DNA from: Atlantibacter subterraneus
GTDB taxonomy: Bacteria > Pseudomonadota > Gammaproteobacteria > Enterobacterales > Enterobacteriaceae
NCBI RefSeq assembly: GCF_027853245.1
Contig: NZ_JAPTZM010000003.1
Direction: 5' to 3' (one strand)
Length of the DNA: 64,000 bases
Below the pieces are notes generated by a model. It did no database searches, had not been told where the DNA came from, and saw nothing but the letters and a program-made list of their open reading frames with translations. A program made the translations under genes and the position numbers. Positions 25,892 through 34,698 of the stretch are shown piece after piece. How positions within the stretch are numbered: the first letter of the stretch is position 1; each line of letters opens with the position of its first letter.

Positions 25892-26724
25892 TGTTTGCAG
25901 TCTCTACCCGCCGGGTGCTGCCGGGCTTCACGTTAAGCCTCGGCACCAGCCTGCTGTTTGTTTGCCTGATTTTGTTGTTGCCGTTAAGCGCGTTAGTGAT
26001 GCAGCTGTCCCAGATGAGCTGGGCGCAATACTGGGAGGTGGTGACCAACCCGCAGGTGGTCGCCGCCTATAAAGTTACCCTGCTGTCGGCGGGCGTCGCC
26101 TCGATCTTCAATGGCGTGTTTGGCCTGCTGATGGCGTGGATTTTGACCCGCTACCGTTTTCCCGGGCGCACTATTCTGGATGCGCTGATGGATTTGCCGT
26201 TTGCGCTGCCCACCGCCGTGGCGGGTTTGACCCTGGCGTCGCTGTTTTCAGTTAATGGTTTTTACGGCGAATGGCTGGCGATGCTGGATATCAAAGTCAC
26301 CTACACCTGGCTGGGTATCGCGGTAGCGATGGCGTTTACCAGTATCCCGTTTGTGGTGCGTACCGTGCAGCCAGTGCTGGAAGAGTTGGGCCCCGAATAT
26401 GAAGAAGCGGCGGAAACCCTCGGTGCCAGCCGCTGGCAGAGCTTTACCCGCGTGGTATTGCCGGAGCTCTCTCCGGCGCTGATGGCGGGCGTGGCGCTGT
26501 CGTTTACCCGCAGCCTGGGCGAGTTCGGCGCGGTGATTTTTATCGCCGGCAATATCGCCTGGAAAACGGAAGTCACGTCGCTGATGATTTTCGTGCGTTT
26601 GCAGGAGTTTGATTACCCGGCCGCCAGCGCCATCGCCTCGGTGATCCTGGCCGCCTCGTTGCTGCTGCTGTTTGCTATCAACACATTGCAAAGTCGCTTT
26701 GGCCGACGCGTGGTAGGTCACTAA
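25891..26724 (+). CDS. cysU: CysU (CysT), sulfate ABC transporter permease
   Basis: One of two inner-membrane permeases of the sulfate/thiosulfate importer. It has 277 residues with about six transmembrane segments and the ABC-permease EAA loop (EEAAETLGASRWQSFTRVVLP at ~170-190), which contacts CysA. It overlaps cysP and cysW by one base at each end, so translation is coupled. Confidence 0.97.
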   Translation: MFAVSTRRVLPGFTLSLGTSLLFVCLILLLPLSALVMQLSQMSWAQYWEVVTNPQVVAAYKVTLLSAGVASIFNGVFGLLMAWILTRYRFPGRTILDALMDLPFALPTAVAGLTLASLFSVNGFYGEWLAMLDIKVTYTWLGIAVAMAFTSIPFVVRTVQPVLEELGPEYEEAAETLGASRWQSFTRVVLPELSPALMAGVALSFTRSLGEFGAVIFIAGNIAWKTEVTSLMIFVRLQEFDYPAASAIASVILAASLLLLFAINTLQSRFGRRVVGH

Positions 26725-27599
26725 TGGCGCAGGTTACAGAATTGAAAAGCTACGGTAAGCCCGGCATCAACTGGGGTAAATGGTTCCTGATTGGCACCGG
26801 CGTGCTGATCAGCGCGCTGATCCTGGTGGTGCCGATGGTGTATATCTTCGTCCAGGCGTTCAGCAAAGGGCTGATGCCGGTGCTGCAAAACCTGGCTGAT
26901 CCGGACATGCTGCACGCCATCTGGCTGACGGTATTGATCGCGCTGATCACCGTACCGGTTAACCTGGTGTTCGGCACGCTGCTGGCATGGCTGGTGACGC
27001 GCTTTAACTTCCCGGGCCGCCAGCTGCTGTTGACCCTGCTGGATATCCCGTTTGCGGTTTCCCCGGTGGTGGCCGGTCTGGTGTATCTGCTGTTTTACGG
27101 CTCGAACGGCCCGCTCGGCGGCTGGCTGGGCGATAACGATCTCCAGGTGATGTTCGCCTGGCCGGGCATGGTGCTGGTGACCATTTTCGTCACCTGTCCG
27201 TTTGTGGTACGCGAGCTGGTGCCGGTGATGCTCAGCCAGGGCAGCAACGAAGACGAAGCCGCTATTTTGCTGGGCGCGTCCGGCTGGCAGATGTTCCGCC
27301 GCGTCACGCTGCCGAATATCCGCTGGGCGCTGCTGTACGGCGTGGTGCTGACCAACGCCCGCGCCATCGGCGAGTTCGGCGCAGTGTCGGTGGTTTCCGG
27401 CTCCATTCGCGGTGAGACCCTGTCGCTGCCGCTGCAAATCGAATTACTTGAGCAGGATTACAACACGGTCGGCTCCTATACCGCCGCCGCGCTGCTGACC
27501 TTAATGGCAATTTTGACCCTGTTTTTAAAGAGTGCGTTGCAATGGCGTTTGCATCATCAGGAAAAACGCCAGCAACAGGAGAGCAATCATGAGCATTGA
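26724..27599 (+). CDS. cysW: CysW, sulfate ABC transporter permease
   Basis: Second permease of the sulfate/thiosulfate importer, 291 residues with about six transmembrane helices. The EAA motif is DEAAILLGASGWQMFRRVTLP. The C-terminal tail is hydrophilic (HHQEKRQQQ). The 3' end overlaps cysA by 11 bp. Confidence 0.97.
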   Translation: MAQVTELKSYGKPGINWGKWFLIGTGVLISALILVVPMVYIFVQAFSKGLMPVLQNLADPDMLHAIWLTVLIALITVPVNLVFGTLLAWLVTRFNFPGRQLLLTLLDIPFAVSPVVAGLVYLLFYGSNGPLGGWLGDNDLQVMFAWPGMVLVTIFVTCPFVVRELVPVMLSQGSNEDEAAILLGASGWQMFRRVTLPNIRWALLYGVVLTNARAIGEFGAVSVVSGSIRGETLSLPLQIELLEQDYNTVGSYTAAALLTLMAILTLFLKSALQWRLHHQEKRQQQESNHEH

Positions 27600-28674
27600 G
27601 ATTTCCAGAATTAAAAAATCGTTTGGCCGCACTCAGGTGCTTAATGATATTTCTCTGGATATCCCCTCCGGCCAGATGGTGGCGCTGCTGGGGCCGAGCG
27701 GCTCCGGCAAAACCACGCTGCTGCGGATTATCGCGGGCCTGGAGCACCAGTCCAGCGGGCATATTCGCTTTCACGGCACCGACGTCAGTAGGTTGCACGC
27801 CCGCGACCGTAAAGTGGGTTTCGTGTTCCAGCACTACGCGTTGTTCCGCCATATGACGGTGTTCGACAACATCGCTTTTGGCCTGAGCGTGCTGCCAAAG
27901 CGCGAACGCCCCAACGCCAGCGCCATCAAGCAGAAGGTGACCCAACTGCTGGAGATGGTGCAGCTCGCCCATCTGGCGGACCGCTTTCCGGCCCAGCTTT
28001 CCGGCGGCCAGAAACAGCGTGTCGCTCTGGCGCGCGCCCTGGCCGTTGAGCCGCAAATTCTGCTGCTTGATGAACCCTTTGGCGCGCTCGACGCCCAGGT
28101 GCGTAAAGAGCTGCGCCGCTGGCTGCGTCAGCTGCATGAAGAATTGAAATTCACCAGCGTCTTTGTCACCCACGATCAGGAAGAGGCCATGGAAGTGGCG
28201 GACCGCGTAGTGGTGATGAGCCAGGGCCATATCGAACAGGCCGATGCGCCGGAGCGCGTCTGGCGCGAGCCGGAAACCCGCTTCGTGCTGGAATTCCTCG
28301 GCGAAGTGAACCGCCTGCACGGCACCATTCGCGGTAGCCAGTTCCACGTTGGCGCGCACCGCTGGCCGCTGGGCTACGCGCCTGCGCACCAGGGGCCGGT
28401 GGATCTGTTCCTGCGCCCGTGGGAAGTGGACGTTAGCCGCCGCACCAGCCTGGAATCGCCGCTGCCGGTACAGGTGCTGGAAGTGAGCCCGCGCGGCCAC
28501 TATATGCAATTAGTGGTACAGCCGCTCGGCTGGTATGACGAAACCTTAACCGTTGTTTTACGGGAAGATTATGTCCCGCATCGCGGCGAGCGCCTGTTTG
28601 TTGGCCTGCAGCATGCCCGTTTGTATAACGGCAATGAGAAAATTGAGAGTATTGCCCTGGCCGAATCCGCCTGA
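27589..28674 (+). CDS. cysA: CysA, sulfate ABC transporter ATPase
   Basis: ATP-binding subunit powering sulfate uptake. The protein has 361 residues. Walker A GPSGSGKTT, Q-loop FVFQHYALF, signature LSGGQKQR, Walker B ILLLDEPFGALD and switch His in VFVTHDQEEA are all intact. The C-terminal ~120 residues form the TOBE-like regulatory domain of CUT1/CysA ATPases. I chose ATG 27589 (MSIEISRIKKSF), the family start; upstream in-frame codons belong to cysW. Confidence 0.97.
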   Translation: MSIEISRIKKSFGRTQVLNDISLDIPSGQMVALLGPSGSGKTTLLRIIAGLEHQSSGHIRFHGTDVSRLHARDRKVGFVFQHYALFRHMTVFDNIAFGLSVLPKRERPNASAIKQKVTQLLEMVQLAHLADRFPAQLSGGQKQRVALARALAVEPQILLLDEPFGALDAQVRKELRRWLRQLHEELKFTSVFVTHDQEEAMEVADRVVVMSQGHIEQADAPERVWREPETRFVLEFLGEVNRLHGTIRGSQFHVGAHRWPLGYAPAHQGPVDLFLRPWEVDVSRRTSLESPLPVQVLEVSPRGHYMQLVVQPLGWYDETLTVVLREDYVPHRGERLFVGLQHARLYNGNEKIESIALAESA

Positions 28675-28698
28675 TAGTTTGTTGCGATCGACGATGTG

Positions 28699-28724
28699 AA
28701 AGCGGCTTCGCAGCCGCTTTTTTT
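28699..28724 (+). terminator. Intrinsic terminator between cysA and cysM
   Basis: A perfect 9-bp stem (AAAGCGGCT / AGCCGCTTT) with a TCGC loop followed by seven T residues, 24 bp after cysA and 19 bp before cysM. It should uncouple much of cysM expression from the transporter genes. Confidence 0.9.
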
Positions 28725-28743
28725 ATGCTCTGGAAAGACTGAC

Positions 28744-29655
28744 GTGAATACATTAGAACAAACCATTGGCAATACGCCGCTGGTCAAACTGCAGCGTATG
28801 GGGCCGGATAACGGCTGTGAAATTTGGCTAAAGCTGGAAGGCAATAACCCGGCGGGTTCGGTAAAAGATCGCGCGGCGCTGTCGATGATCGTCGAAGCGG
28901 AAAAGCGCGGCGACATTAAACCCGGCGACACGTTAATCGAAGCCACCAGCGGCAACACCGGCATCGCGCTGGCGATGATTGCGGCGCTGAAAGGCTACCG
29001 TATGAAGCTGCTGATGCCGGACAACATGAGTATCGAGCGCCGCGCGGCAATGCGCGCCTACGGTGCCGATCTGGTACTGGTCACCAAAGAGCAGGGCATG
29101 GAAGGGGCGCGCGATCTGGCCCAGGCCATGGCAGACCGTGGCGAAGGCTATATCCTCGACCAGTTTAACAACCCCGATAACCCCCTGGCGCATTACCGCA
29201 CCACCGGCCCGGAAATCTGGCGGCAGACTGATTCACGCATCACTCATTTCGTCTCCAGCATGGGCACTACCGGCACCATTACCGGCGTCAGCCGTTTTCT
29301 GCGCGAGCAGGCAAAACCGGTGACCATCGTTGGCCTACAGCCGGAAGAGGGCAGCAGCATTCCAGGCATCCGGCGTTGGCCGGAAGAATATATGCCGGGG
29401 ATTTATAATGCTGAGCTTGTGGATGCTGTGCTGGATATTCATCAACGAGAAGCAGAAAATACCATGCGCGAGTTAGCCAGCCGTGAAGGCATCTTCTGCG
29501 GCGTGAGTTCCGGCGGAGCCGTGGCTGGCGCTTTGCGAGTGGCGCGTGAAAATCCAGACGCAATTGTTGTAGCGATTATCTGCGATCGCGGCGACCGTTA
29601 TCTCTCGACCGGCGTATTTGGTGAAGAGAGCTACGCGCAGGGAGCGGGCATTTAA
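28744..29655 (+). CDS. cysM: CysM, cysteine synthase B
   Basis: PLP enzyme that makes cysteine from O-acetylserine and sulfide, and in the CysM class also S-sulfocysteine from thiosulfate. The product has 303 residues. The PLP lysine is in NPAGSVKDRAA and the phosphate loop is TSGNTGIA. The start is GTG 28744 (MNTLEQTIGNTPL), giving the family length; an upstream ATG at 28696 would read through the terminator hairpin. Confidence 0.96.
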   Translation: MNTLEQTIGNTPLVKLQRMGPDNGCEIWLKLEGNNPAGSVKDRAALSMIVEAEKRGDIKPGDTLIEATSGNTGIALAMIAALKGYRMKLLMPDNMSIERRAAMRAYGADLVLVTKEQGMEGARDLAQAMADRGEGYILDQFNNPDNPLAHYRTTGPEIWRQTDSRITHFVSSMGTTGTITGVSRFLREQAKPVTIVGLQPEEGSSIPGIRRWPEEYMPGIYNAELVDAVLDIHQREAENTMRELASREGIFCGVSSGGAVAGALRVARENPDAIVVAIICDRGDRYLSTGVFGEESYAQGAGI

Positions 29656-29708
29656 GCCGCTCTCCGTTCGCGGATAGCATGCCCTGATGACCAGGGAAGG
29701 ATAAAAGG

Positions 29709-30554
29709 ATGACCGCAATCTTATTTGGCGACGGGCAGCGGGCGCTGCGCACGGACATTATTTCCGTTCAGTCGCAGGTGGTATACGGCAGCGTGGGCAA
29801 CAGTATCGCGATCCCTACGCTGTACCAGGCAGGCTTTCGGGCCATGGCCGTGCCGACAGTGCTGCTCAGCAACACGCCCCATTACCCCAGCCTGTACGGC
29901 GGGGCCATTCCCGACGACTGGTTTAAAGGCTATCTCACCGGGCTGCTGGAACGTGACGCGGTGCGGCATGTGAAGGGGATCATCACTGGCTACCTCGGCA
30001 GCGTGGGCCAGGCGGAGATTCTGGCTGACTGGCTTGAGCAGGTGCGCGAACGTTATCCGCATCTGTGGGTGATTATCGATCCGGTGATGGGCGATACCGA
30101 CAGCGGTATCTACGTGAAGCAGGAGCTACCGCAGGCCTATCGCGAACGATTATTGCCGCTGGCGACCGGCATCACGCCGAACGCCTTTGAGCTGGAACGC
30201 CTGACGGGTCGCGCCAGCCCTGGTTTAGCGCAGGCGGTAGACGCCGCCAGAACGCTGCTCAACGGGCGTACTCAATGGGTGGTGGTGACCAGTGCCCCAG
30301 GGGACGATCTGCCAGCAGACCGCATGCAGGTGGCGCTGGTGACCGCGCAAAATGTCGAGGTGTTCGTTCATCCACGGGTCGATGCGGAGCTGAAAGGGAC
30401 GGGGGATCTGTTCTGCTCGGCGCTGGCGGGCAAACTGCTGCAGGGCATGAGCCTTCCCGAAGCGGTGAAAGGGGCGAGCGACCGGGTTGTCGACGTGATG
30501 CGCCACACGCTGGCGTTAGGGTTTGATGAACTGGCGTTGCCGGAACATCCCTGA
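29709..30554 (+). CDS. pdxK: PdxK, pyridoxine/pyridoxal/pyridoxamine kinase
   Basis: Ribokinase-superfamily kinase of vitamin B6 salvage. It has 281 residues. Typical elements are QSQVVYGSVGNSIA near the N-terminus, NTPHYPSLYGG, IDPVMGD and the anion-hole/catalytic-base motif KGTGDLF. AAGGA precedes the ATG. It differs from the E. coli protein mainly in surface stretches. It lies 53 bp after cysM on the same strand and converges with crr. Confidence 0.93.
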   Translation: MTAILFGDGQRALRTDIISVQSQVVYGSVGNSIAIPTLYQAGFRAMAVPTVLLSNTPHYPSLYGGAIPDDWFKGYLTGLLERDAVRHVKGIITGYLGSVGQAEILADWLEQVRERYPHLWVIIDPVMGDTDSGIYVKQELPQAYRERLLPLATGITPNAFELERLTGRASPGLAQAVDAARTLLNGRTQWVVVTSAPGDDLPADRMQVALVTAQNVEVFVHPRVDAELKGTGDLFCSALAGKLLQGMSLPEAVKGASDRVVDVMRHTLALGFDELALPEHP

Positions 30555-30570
30555 GGAAGCAGGATAAAAA

Positions 30571-30595
30571 AAATGGCGCCTTTCGGCGCCATTTT
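30571..30595. terminator. Bidirectional terminator between pdxK and crr
   Basis: A 10-bp stem (AAATGGCGCC / GGCGCCATTT) with a TTTC loop, flanked by an A tract before it and a T tract after it, between converging genes. Confidence 0.93.
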
Positions 30596-30608
30596 TACTC
30601 AAGCAGTA

Positions 30609-31112
30609 TTACTTCTTGATGCGGATAACCGGGGTTTCACCCACGGTCACGCTACCCGTCAGCTTAATCAGCTCTTTGATCTCGTCCATATTGGAGATCA
30701 CAACCGGCGTCAGCGTAGATTTGGCTTTCTCTTCCAGCAGCGGCAGATCGAATTCGATAACCGGATCGCCAACTTTCACGCGTTGACCTTCTTCAGCGAT
30801 ACGCTTGAAGCCTTCGCCTTTCAGCTCAACGGTATCAATACCGAAGTGAACGAAAAGCTCAATGCCGCTATCGGATTCGATAGAGAAGGCGTGGTTGGTT
30901 TCGAAGATTTTACCGATGGTGCCGTCAACCGGTGCAACCATTTTGTTACCGGTTGGTTTGATAGCGATGCCATCACCAACGATTTTTTCCGCGAACACTA
31001 CATCCGGCACATCTTCAATATTAACGATTTCGCCAGACAGTGGAGCAACGATCTCAATGGTTCCGGTGTCGCTATTGCCTTTGTCACCGAACAGTTTACT
31101 AAATAACCCCAT
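30609..31112 (-). CDS. crr: Crr, glucose-specific PTS enzyme IIA
   Basis: EIIA-Glc, phosphorylated by HPr; it donates phosphate to glucose-family PTS permeases and regulates adenylate cyclase and inducer uptake. The product has 167 residues, two fewer than E. coli because the N-terminal amphipathic segment is shorter (MGLFSKLFGDKGNSD). The phosphorylated His89 lies in FVHFGIDTV and its partner His74 in TNHAFS. It is the last gene of ptsH-ptsI-crr. It is also the likely phosphate donor for the IIA-less permease at 57147-58706. Confidence 0.97.
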   Translation of the reverse strand: MGLFSKLFGDKGNSDTGTIEIVAPLSGEIVNIEDVPDVVFAEKIVGDGIAIKPTGNKMVAPVDGTIGKIFETNHAFSIESDSGIELFVHFGIDTVELKGEGFKRIAEEGQRVKVGDPVIEFDLPLLEEKAKSTLTPVVISNMDEIKELIKLTGSVTVGETPVIRIKK

Positions 31113-31155
31113 TAGCCTTCTCTCCTAAGCAGTAATTTGGGCCGCATCTCGTGGA

Positions 31156-32883
31156 TTAGCAGATTGTTTTTTCTTCAATGAACTTGTTAACCAGCGTCAT
31201 TAACTCGTCCGTTGTCGGTTGAGCAAGAGCCTGCTCTGCTAACACCTTCGCATCTTCGTAATTCGTATTACGAATTATCTTCTTGATACGCGGGATAGAA
31301 ATGGCACTCATACTGAATTCATCCAGACCCATCCCCAACAACAGAAGTGTAGCACGTTCGTCGCCTGCAAGCTCACCACACATTCCGGTCCATTTACCTT
31401 CTGCATGAGATGCATCAATCACTTGCTTAATTAGAGTCAGTACAGACGGCGACATCGGCTGGTAAAGATGTGAAATCATATCATTACCGCGATCAACTGC
31501 CAGGGTGTACTGTGTTAAATCGTTCGTTCCGATACTAAAGAAATCGACTTCTTTGGCTAAATGACGCGCAATTGTCGCTGCTGCCGGTGTTTCCACCATC
31601 ACGCCAACTTCAATAGATTCGTCAAAGGCTTTGCCTTCATCGCGCAGTTCCTGCTTGAAGGTCTCGATAGCTTTTTTCAGCACGCGGACTTCTTCAACCG
31701 AGATGATCATCGGGAACATGATGCGCAGTTTTCCGAAAGCGGAGGCACGCAGGATCGCACGCAGCTGATCGCGCAGGATCTCTTTGCGGTCCATGGCGAT
31801 ACGCACCGCACGCCAGCCCAGGAACGGGTTCTCTTCTTTCGGGAAATTCATGTACGGCAGTTCTTTATCGCCACCGATGTCCATGGTACGCACGATAACC
31901 GCCTGAGAACCGCAGGCTTCCGCCACGGCTTTATAAGCAGCGAACTGCTCTTCTTCGGTCGGCAGCGCGTCGCGATCCATAAACAGGAATTCGGTACGGT
32001 ACAGGCCCACGCCTTCCGCGCCGTTGCGCTCAGCGCCAGCGACGTCGCGCACGGTGCCGATGTTGGCGCACACTTCAACCTGATGGCCGTCAAGGGTGAT
32101 AGCCGGCAGGTCTTTCAGTTTTGCCAGTTCTGCTTTTTCTTCAGCAACCTGGGTCTGAATATTGCGCAGGGTTTCGATCTCTTCATCGCTTGGGTTGACG
32201 TAAACTTTGTTGTTTACTGCGTCGAGGATCAGATAGTCGCCGTTTTTCACCTGGGTAGTGACGCTACCGGTACCCACGATAGCAGGCAGTTCCAGAGAAC
32301 GCGCCATGATAGAGGTGTGGGAAGTGCGTCCGCCGATGTCGGTGATGAAACCCAGCACCTTTTTCAGGTTCAGCTGTGCGGTTTCTGACGGCGTCAGATC
32401 GGCGGCAACCAGGATCACTTCATCCTGAATGGCGCTTAAATCGATAATGGCGAGGCCAAGAATATTACGCAGCAGACGCTTACCGATGTCGCGTACGTCA
32501 GCCGCACGCTCTTTCAGGTATTCGTCATCGAGTTCTTCCAGCGCAGTCGCCTGGCCTTCGATAACGTCATAAGCTGCCGCGTCGGCAGTGATGAGCTTGT
32601 CCTTAATCAGGGCTATGATTTCCTGCTCTAGCTCCTCATCTTCCAGCAACATAATGTGGCCTTCGAAGATGGCTTCCTTTTCCTCACCGAAAGTTTCGCC
32701 GGCTTTGACTTTGATCGCTTCTAACTGCGTAGAGGCCTTGGCGCGCCCACTCAGGAAACGCTCAACTTCCTGATCAACCTTATCGGCAGAAATCTTTTTC
32801 CGGTCGATGACAATCTCATCTTCTTTCAGCAGCAGTGCTTTGCCGAAAGCGATACCCGGGGATGCTAAAATGCCTGAAATCAT
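31156..32883 (-). CDS. ptsI: PtsI, PTS enzyme I
   Basis: Phosphoenolpyruvate-protein phosphotransferase that starts the PTS phosphate chain. At 575 residues it equals E. coli EI. The phosphorylated histidine is His189 in the GGRTSHTSI motif. The C-terminal PEP-binding barrel is intact, including the GTNDLTQYTLAVDR stretch and the catalytic cysteine in GMCGELAG. It lies 43 bp downstream of ptsH and 43 bp upstream of crr. Confidence 0.98.
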   Translation of the reverse strand: MISGILASPGIAFGKALLLKEDEIVIDRKKISADKVDQEVERFLSGRAKASTQLEAIKVKAGETFGEEKEAIFEGHIMLLEDEELEQEIIALIKDKLITADAAAYDVIEGQATALEELDDEYLKERAADVRDIGKRLLRNILGLAIIDLSAIQDEVILVAADLTPSETAQLNLKKVLGFITDIGGRTSHTSIMARSLELPAIVGTGSVTTQVKNGDYLILDAVNNKVYVNPSDEEIETLRNIQTQVAEEKAELAKLKDLPAITLDGHQVEVCANIGTVRDVAGAERNGAEGVGLYRTEFLFMDRDALPTEEEQFAAYKAVAEACGSQAVIVRTMDIGGDKELPYMNFPKEENPFLGWRAVRIAMDRKEILRDQLRAILRASAFGKLRIMFPMIISVEEVRVLKKAIETFKQELRDEGKAFDESIEVGVMVETPAAATIARHLAKEVDFFSIGTNDLTQYTLAVDRGNDMISHLYQPMSPSVLTLIKQVIDASHAEGKWTGMCGELAGDERATLLLLGMGLDEFSMSAISIPRIKKIIRNTNYEDAKVLAEQALAQPTTDELMTLVNKFIEEKTIC

Positions 32884-32926
32884 AACCCTACCTTACTTGT
32901 GACTGATATTAATAAGAACCCGGAAC

Positions 32927-33184
32927 TTACTCGAGTTCAGCCATCAGTTTTACCAGATGCTCAACTGCTTTCTGCTCGTCTTCGCCTTCGGCAGAGATGC
33001 TGACCACAGTACCCTGAGTCAAACCCAGAGTTTGCAGTTTGAACAGGCTTTTTGCGCTGGCGCTTTTGCCGTTGGAGGTCACAGTGATATCAGACGTGAA
33101 GCCTTTCGCTTCTTTAACAAACTGAGCAGCAGGGCGGGTATGCAGGCCGTTCGGAGCGGTAATGGTAACTTCTTGCTGGAACAT
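32927..33184 (-). CDS. ptsH: PtsH, phosphocarrier HPr
   Basis: Shuttles phosphate from enzyme I to all EIIA domains. The product has 85 residues, with His15 in PNGLHTRPAA as the phosphorylation site and Ser46 (SAKSLFKLQ) intact. It is the first gene of ptsHI-crr. TTGGGGAA lies upstream of the ATG. Confidence 0.98.
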   Translation of the reverse strand: MFQQEVTITAPNGLHTRPAAQFVKEAKGFTSDITVTSNGKSASAKSLFKLQTLGLTQGTVVSISAEGEDEQKAVEHLVKLMAELE

Positions 33185-33514
33185 TATATTTCCCCAACTT
33201 ATAGGTTTAGTGTTGTGGAACTAAAGTCTAGCCTGGCGGCCACACTTTAGCCTTAAAGTTGCACCGGCGTTCAAGGCAACGCGGCACAGAATGCCAGAAC
33301 TGCGAAATCGCACGGCGCCATTACGCAACCCGCGTTTCGCTCGTCATCAATCATTATGCAGCTAATAACAAAGCTTAACCAAATCATTAAATCGATTCAG
33401 CCAATACTAATCCAATAATGATTAATTTCACGCATCGAAATAAATTGATGCTTAAATACCAGAGCTAGCGAGATGAGGCAATGCCAGGAGCGGTGAAAGT
33501 TTGAAGCAGGGCAC
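33185..33514 (-). promoter_or_regulatory. ptsH leader and promoter region with Cra-like box
   Basis: About 330 bp with no gene. On the minus strand GCTGAATCGATTTA (33388-33401) matches the Cra/FruR consensus and sits where E. coli ptsH has its distal promoter. Nearer the gene, CCAGGCTAGACTTTAG contains a TAGACT -10 that corresponds to E. coli ptsH P1. CRP control is expected from E. coli, but I could not fix a CRP site. Confidence 0.6.
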
Positions 33515-33542
33515 AAAAAAGCACCCCAAAAGGTGCTTTTTT
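33515..33542 (-). terminator. Intrinsic terminator of cysK
   Basis: A GCACC / GGTGC core extended by A/T pairing (33515-33525 with 33532-33542) ending in a T tract on the minus strand, 22 bp after the cysK stop. Confidence 0.88.
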
Positions 33543-33564
33543 ATTCAAAATTAACAATCTGGCA

Positions 33565-34536
33565 TCATTGTTGCAATTCTTTCTCAGTGAAGAGATCGGC
33601 AAACAATGCGGTGCTCAGATAACGTTCACCTGAAGAGGGAAGGATAACCACAATATTCTTGTTGGTAAAGGCTTCGTCTTCCTGAAGTTTGAGCGCGGCA
33701 GCAACCGCAGCGCCGGAAGAGATGCCCGCCAGGATGCCTTCTTCTTCCATCAGGCGACGCGCGGTAGAGATAGCTTCGTCGTTAGTGATCGCCACTACTT
33801 TGTTGATCAGCTTCAGATCCAGGTTGCCTGGGATAAAGCCTGCACCGATACCCTGGATTTTATGCGGACCGGGTTTAAGCTCTTCACCCGCCAGCGCCTG
33901 AGCGATAACCGGAGAATCGGTTGGTTCGACCGCTACGGTGATCAATTCGGATTTGCCTTTGGTGTTCTTGATATAACGGCTCACGCCGGTCAGCGTACCG
34001 CCGGTACCCACGCCGGAGATAAACACGTCTACCTGGCCGTCGGTGTCTTCCCAGATTTCCGGGCCGGTGGTTTTTTCGTGAATTTCCGGGTTAGCCGGGT
34101 TGCTGAACTGCTGCAGCAGCAGATATTTCGCCGGATCGCTGGCGACAATTTCTTCCGCTTTCTGGATTGCGCCCTTCATGCCTTTTGCGCCTTCGGTCAG
34201 CACCAGGTTTGCGCCCAGCGCTTTCAGCAATTTGCGGCGCTCAATGCTCATGGTTTCCGGCATGGTCAGGGTCAGTTTGTAACCACGTGCTGCGGCCACA
34301 TAGGCCAGCGCGATACCGGTGTTGCCGCTGGTCGGTTCAACCAGTTCCACTCCCGGTTTCAGTACGCCGCGTTTTTCGGCATCCCAAATCATATTGGCAC
34401 CGATACGGCATTTGACGCTGAAGCTCGGGTTGCGTGATTCTACCTTCGCAAGAATGCGTCCGTTACCGATACGGTTCAGTCGAACCAGCGGCGTATGACC
34501 GATAGTCAGCGAGTTATCTTCAAAAATCTTACTCAT
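33565..34536 (-). CDS. cysK: CysK, cysteine synthase A
   Basis: O-acetylserine sulfhydrylase A, the main sulfide-assimilating enzyme. The protein has 323 residues. PLP Lys42 lies in NPSFSVKCRIG; the phosphate loop is TSGNTGIA and the C-terminal ILPSSGERYLST is present. It belongs to the CysB regulon in relatives and binds CysE in the cysteine synthase complex. AAGGACAGGCC precedes the ATG. Confidence 0.97.
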   Translation of the reverse strand: MSKIFEDNSLTIGHTPLVRLNRIGNGRILAKVESRNPSFSVKCRIGANMIWDAEKRGVLKPGVELVEPTSGNTGIALAYVAAARGYKLTLTMPETMSIERRKLLKALGANLVLTEGAKGMKGAIQKAEEIVASDPAKYLLLQQFSNPANPEIHEKTTGPEIWEDTDGQVDVFISGVGTGGTLTGVSRYIKNTKGKSELITVAVEPTDSPVIAQALAGEELKPGPHKIQGIGAGFIPGNLDLKLINKVVAITNDEAISTARRLMEEEGILAGISSGAAVAAALKLQEDEAFTNKNIVVILPSSGERYLSTALFADLFTEKELQQ

Positions 34537-34665
34537 GGCCTGTCCTTAACTGTATGAAATTTGGGAAACAGAGTTAGCATACGCACTTCCCCACCAGGGG
34601 GAAGTAAGTAATTCGCATATCTATATGCTGATGAGAAATAATGATGATCACTATGGAATAAGAGA
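34537..34665 (-). promoter_or_regulatory. cysK promoter with CysB activation region
   Basis: On the minus strand, TTATTCCATAGTGATCATCA and the following TTCTCATCAGCATATAGATA (34616-34663) strongly resemble the E. coli cysK CysB site. A -10 TATGCT lies at 34576-34581. An inverted repeat ACTTCCCC/GGGGGAAGT (34586-34606) occupies the spacer/-35 zone. Confidence 0.65.
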
Positions 34666-34698
34666 TGGCATAAGCCGCTTCGTTTCCGTTCCCCGCCT

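Noticed and set aside
27304..28509. 401-residue open frame antisense to cysW/cysA
   Set aside because: It crosses two conserved genes on the opposite strand and has no recognisable fold.
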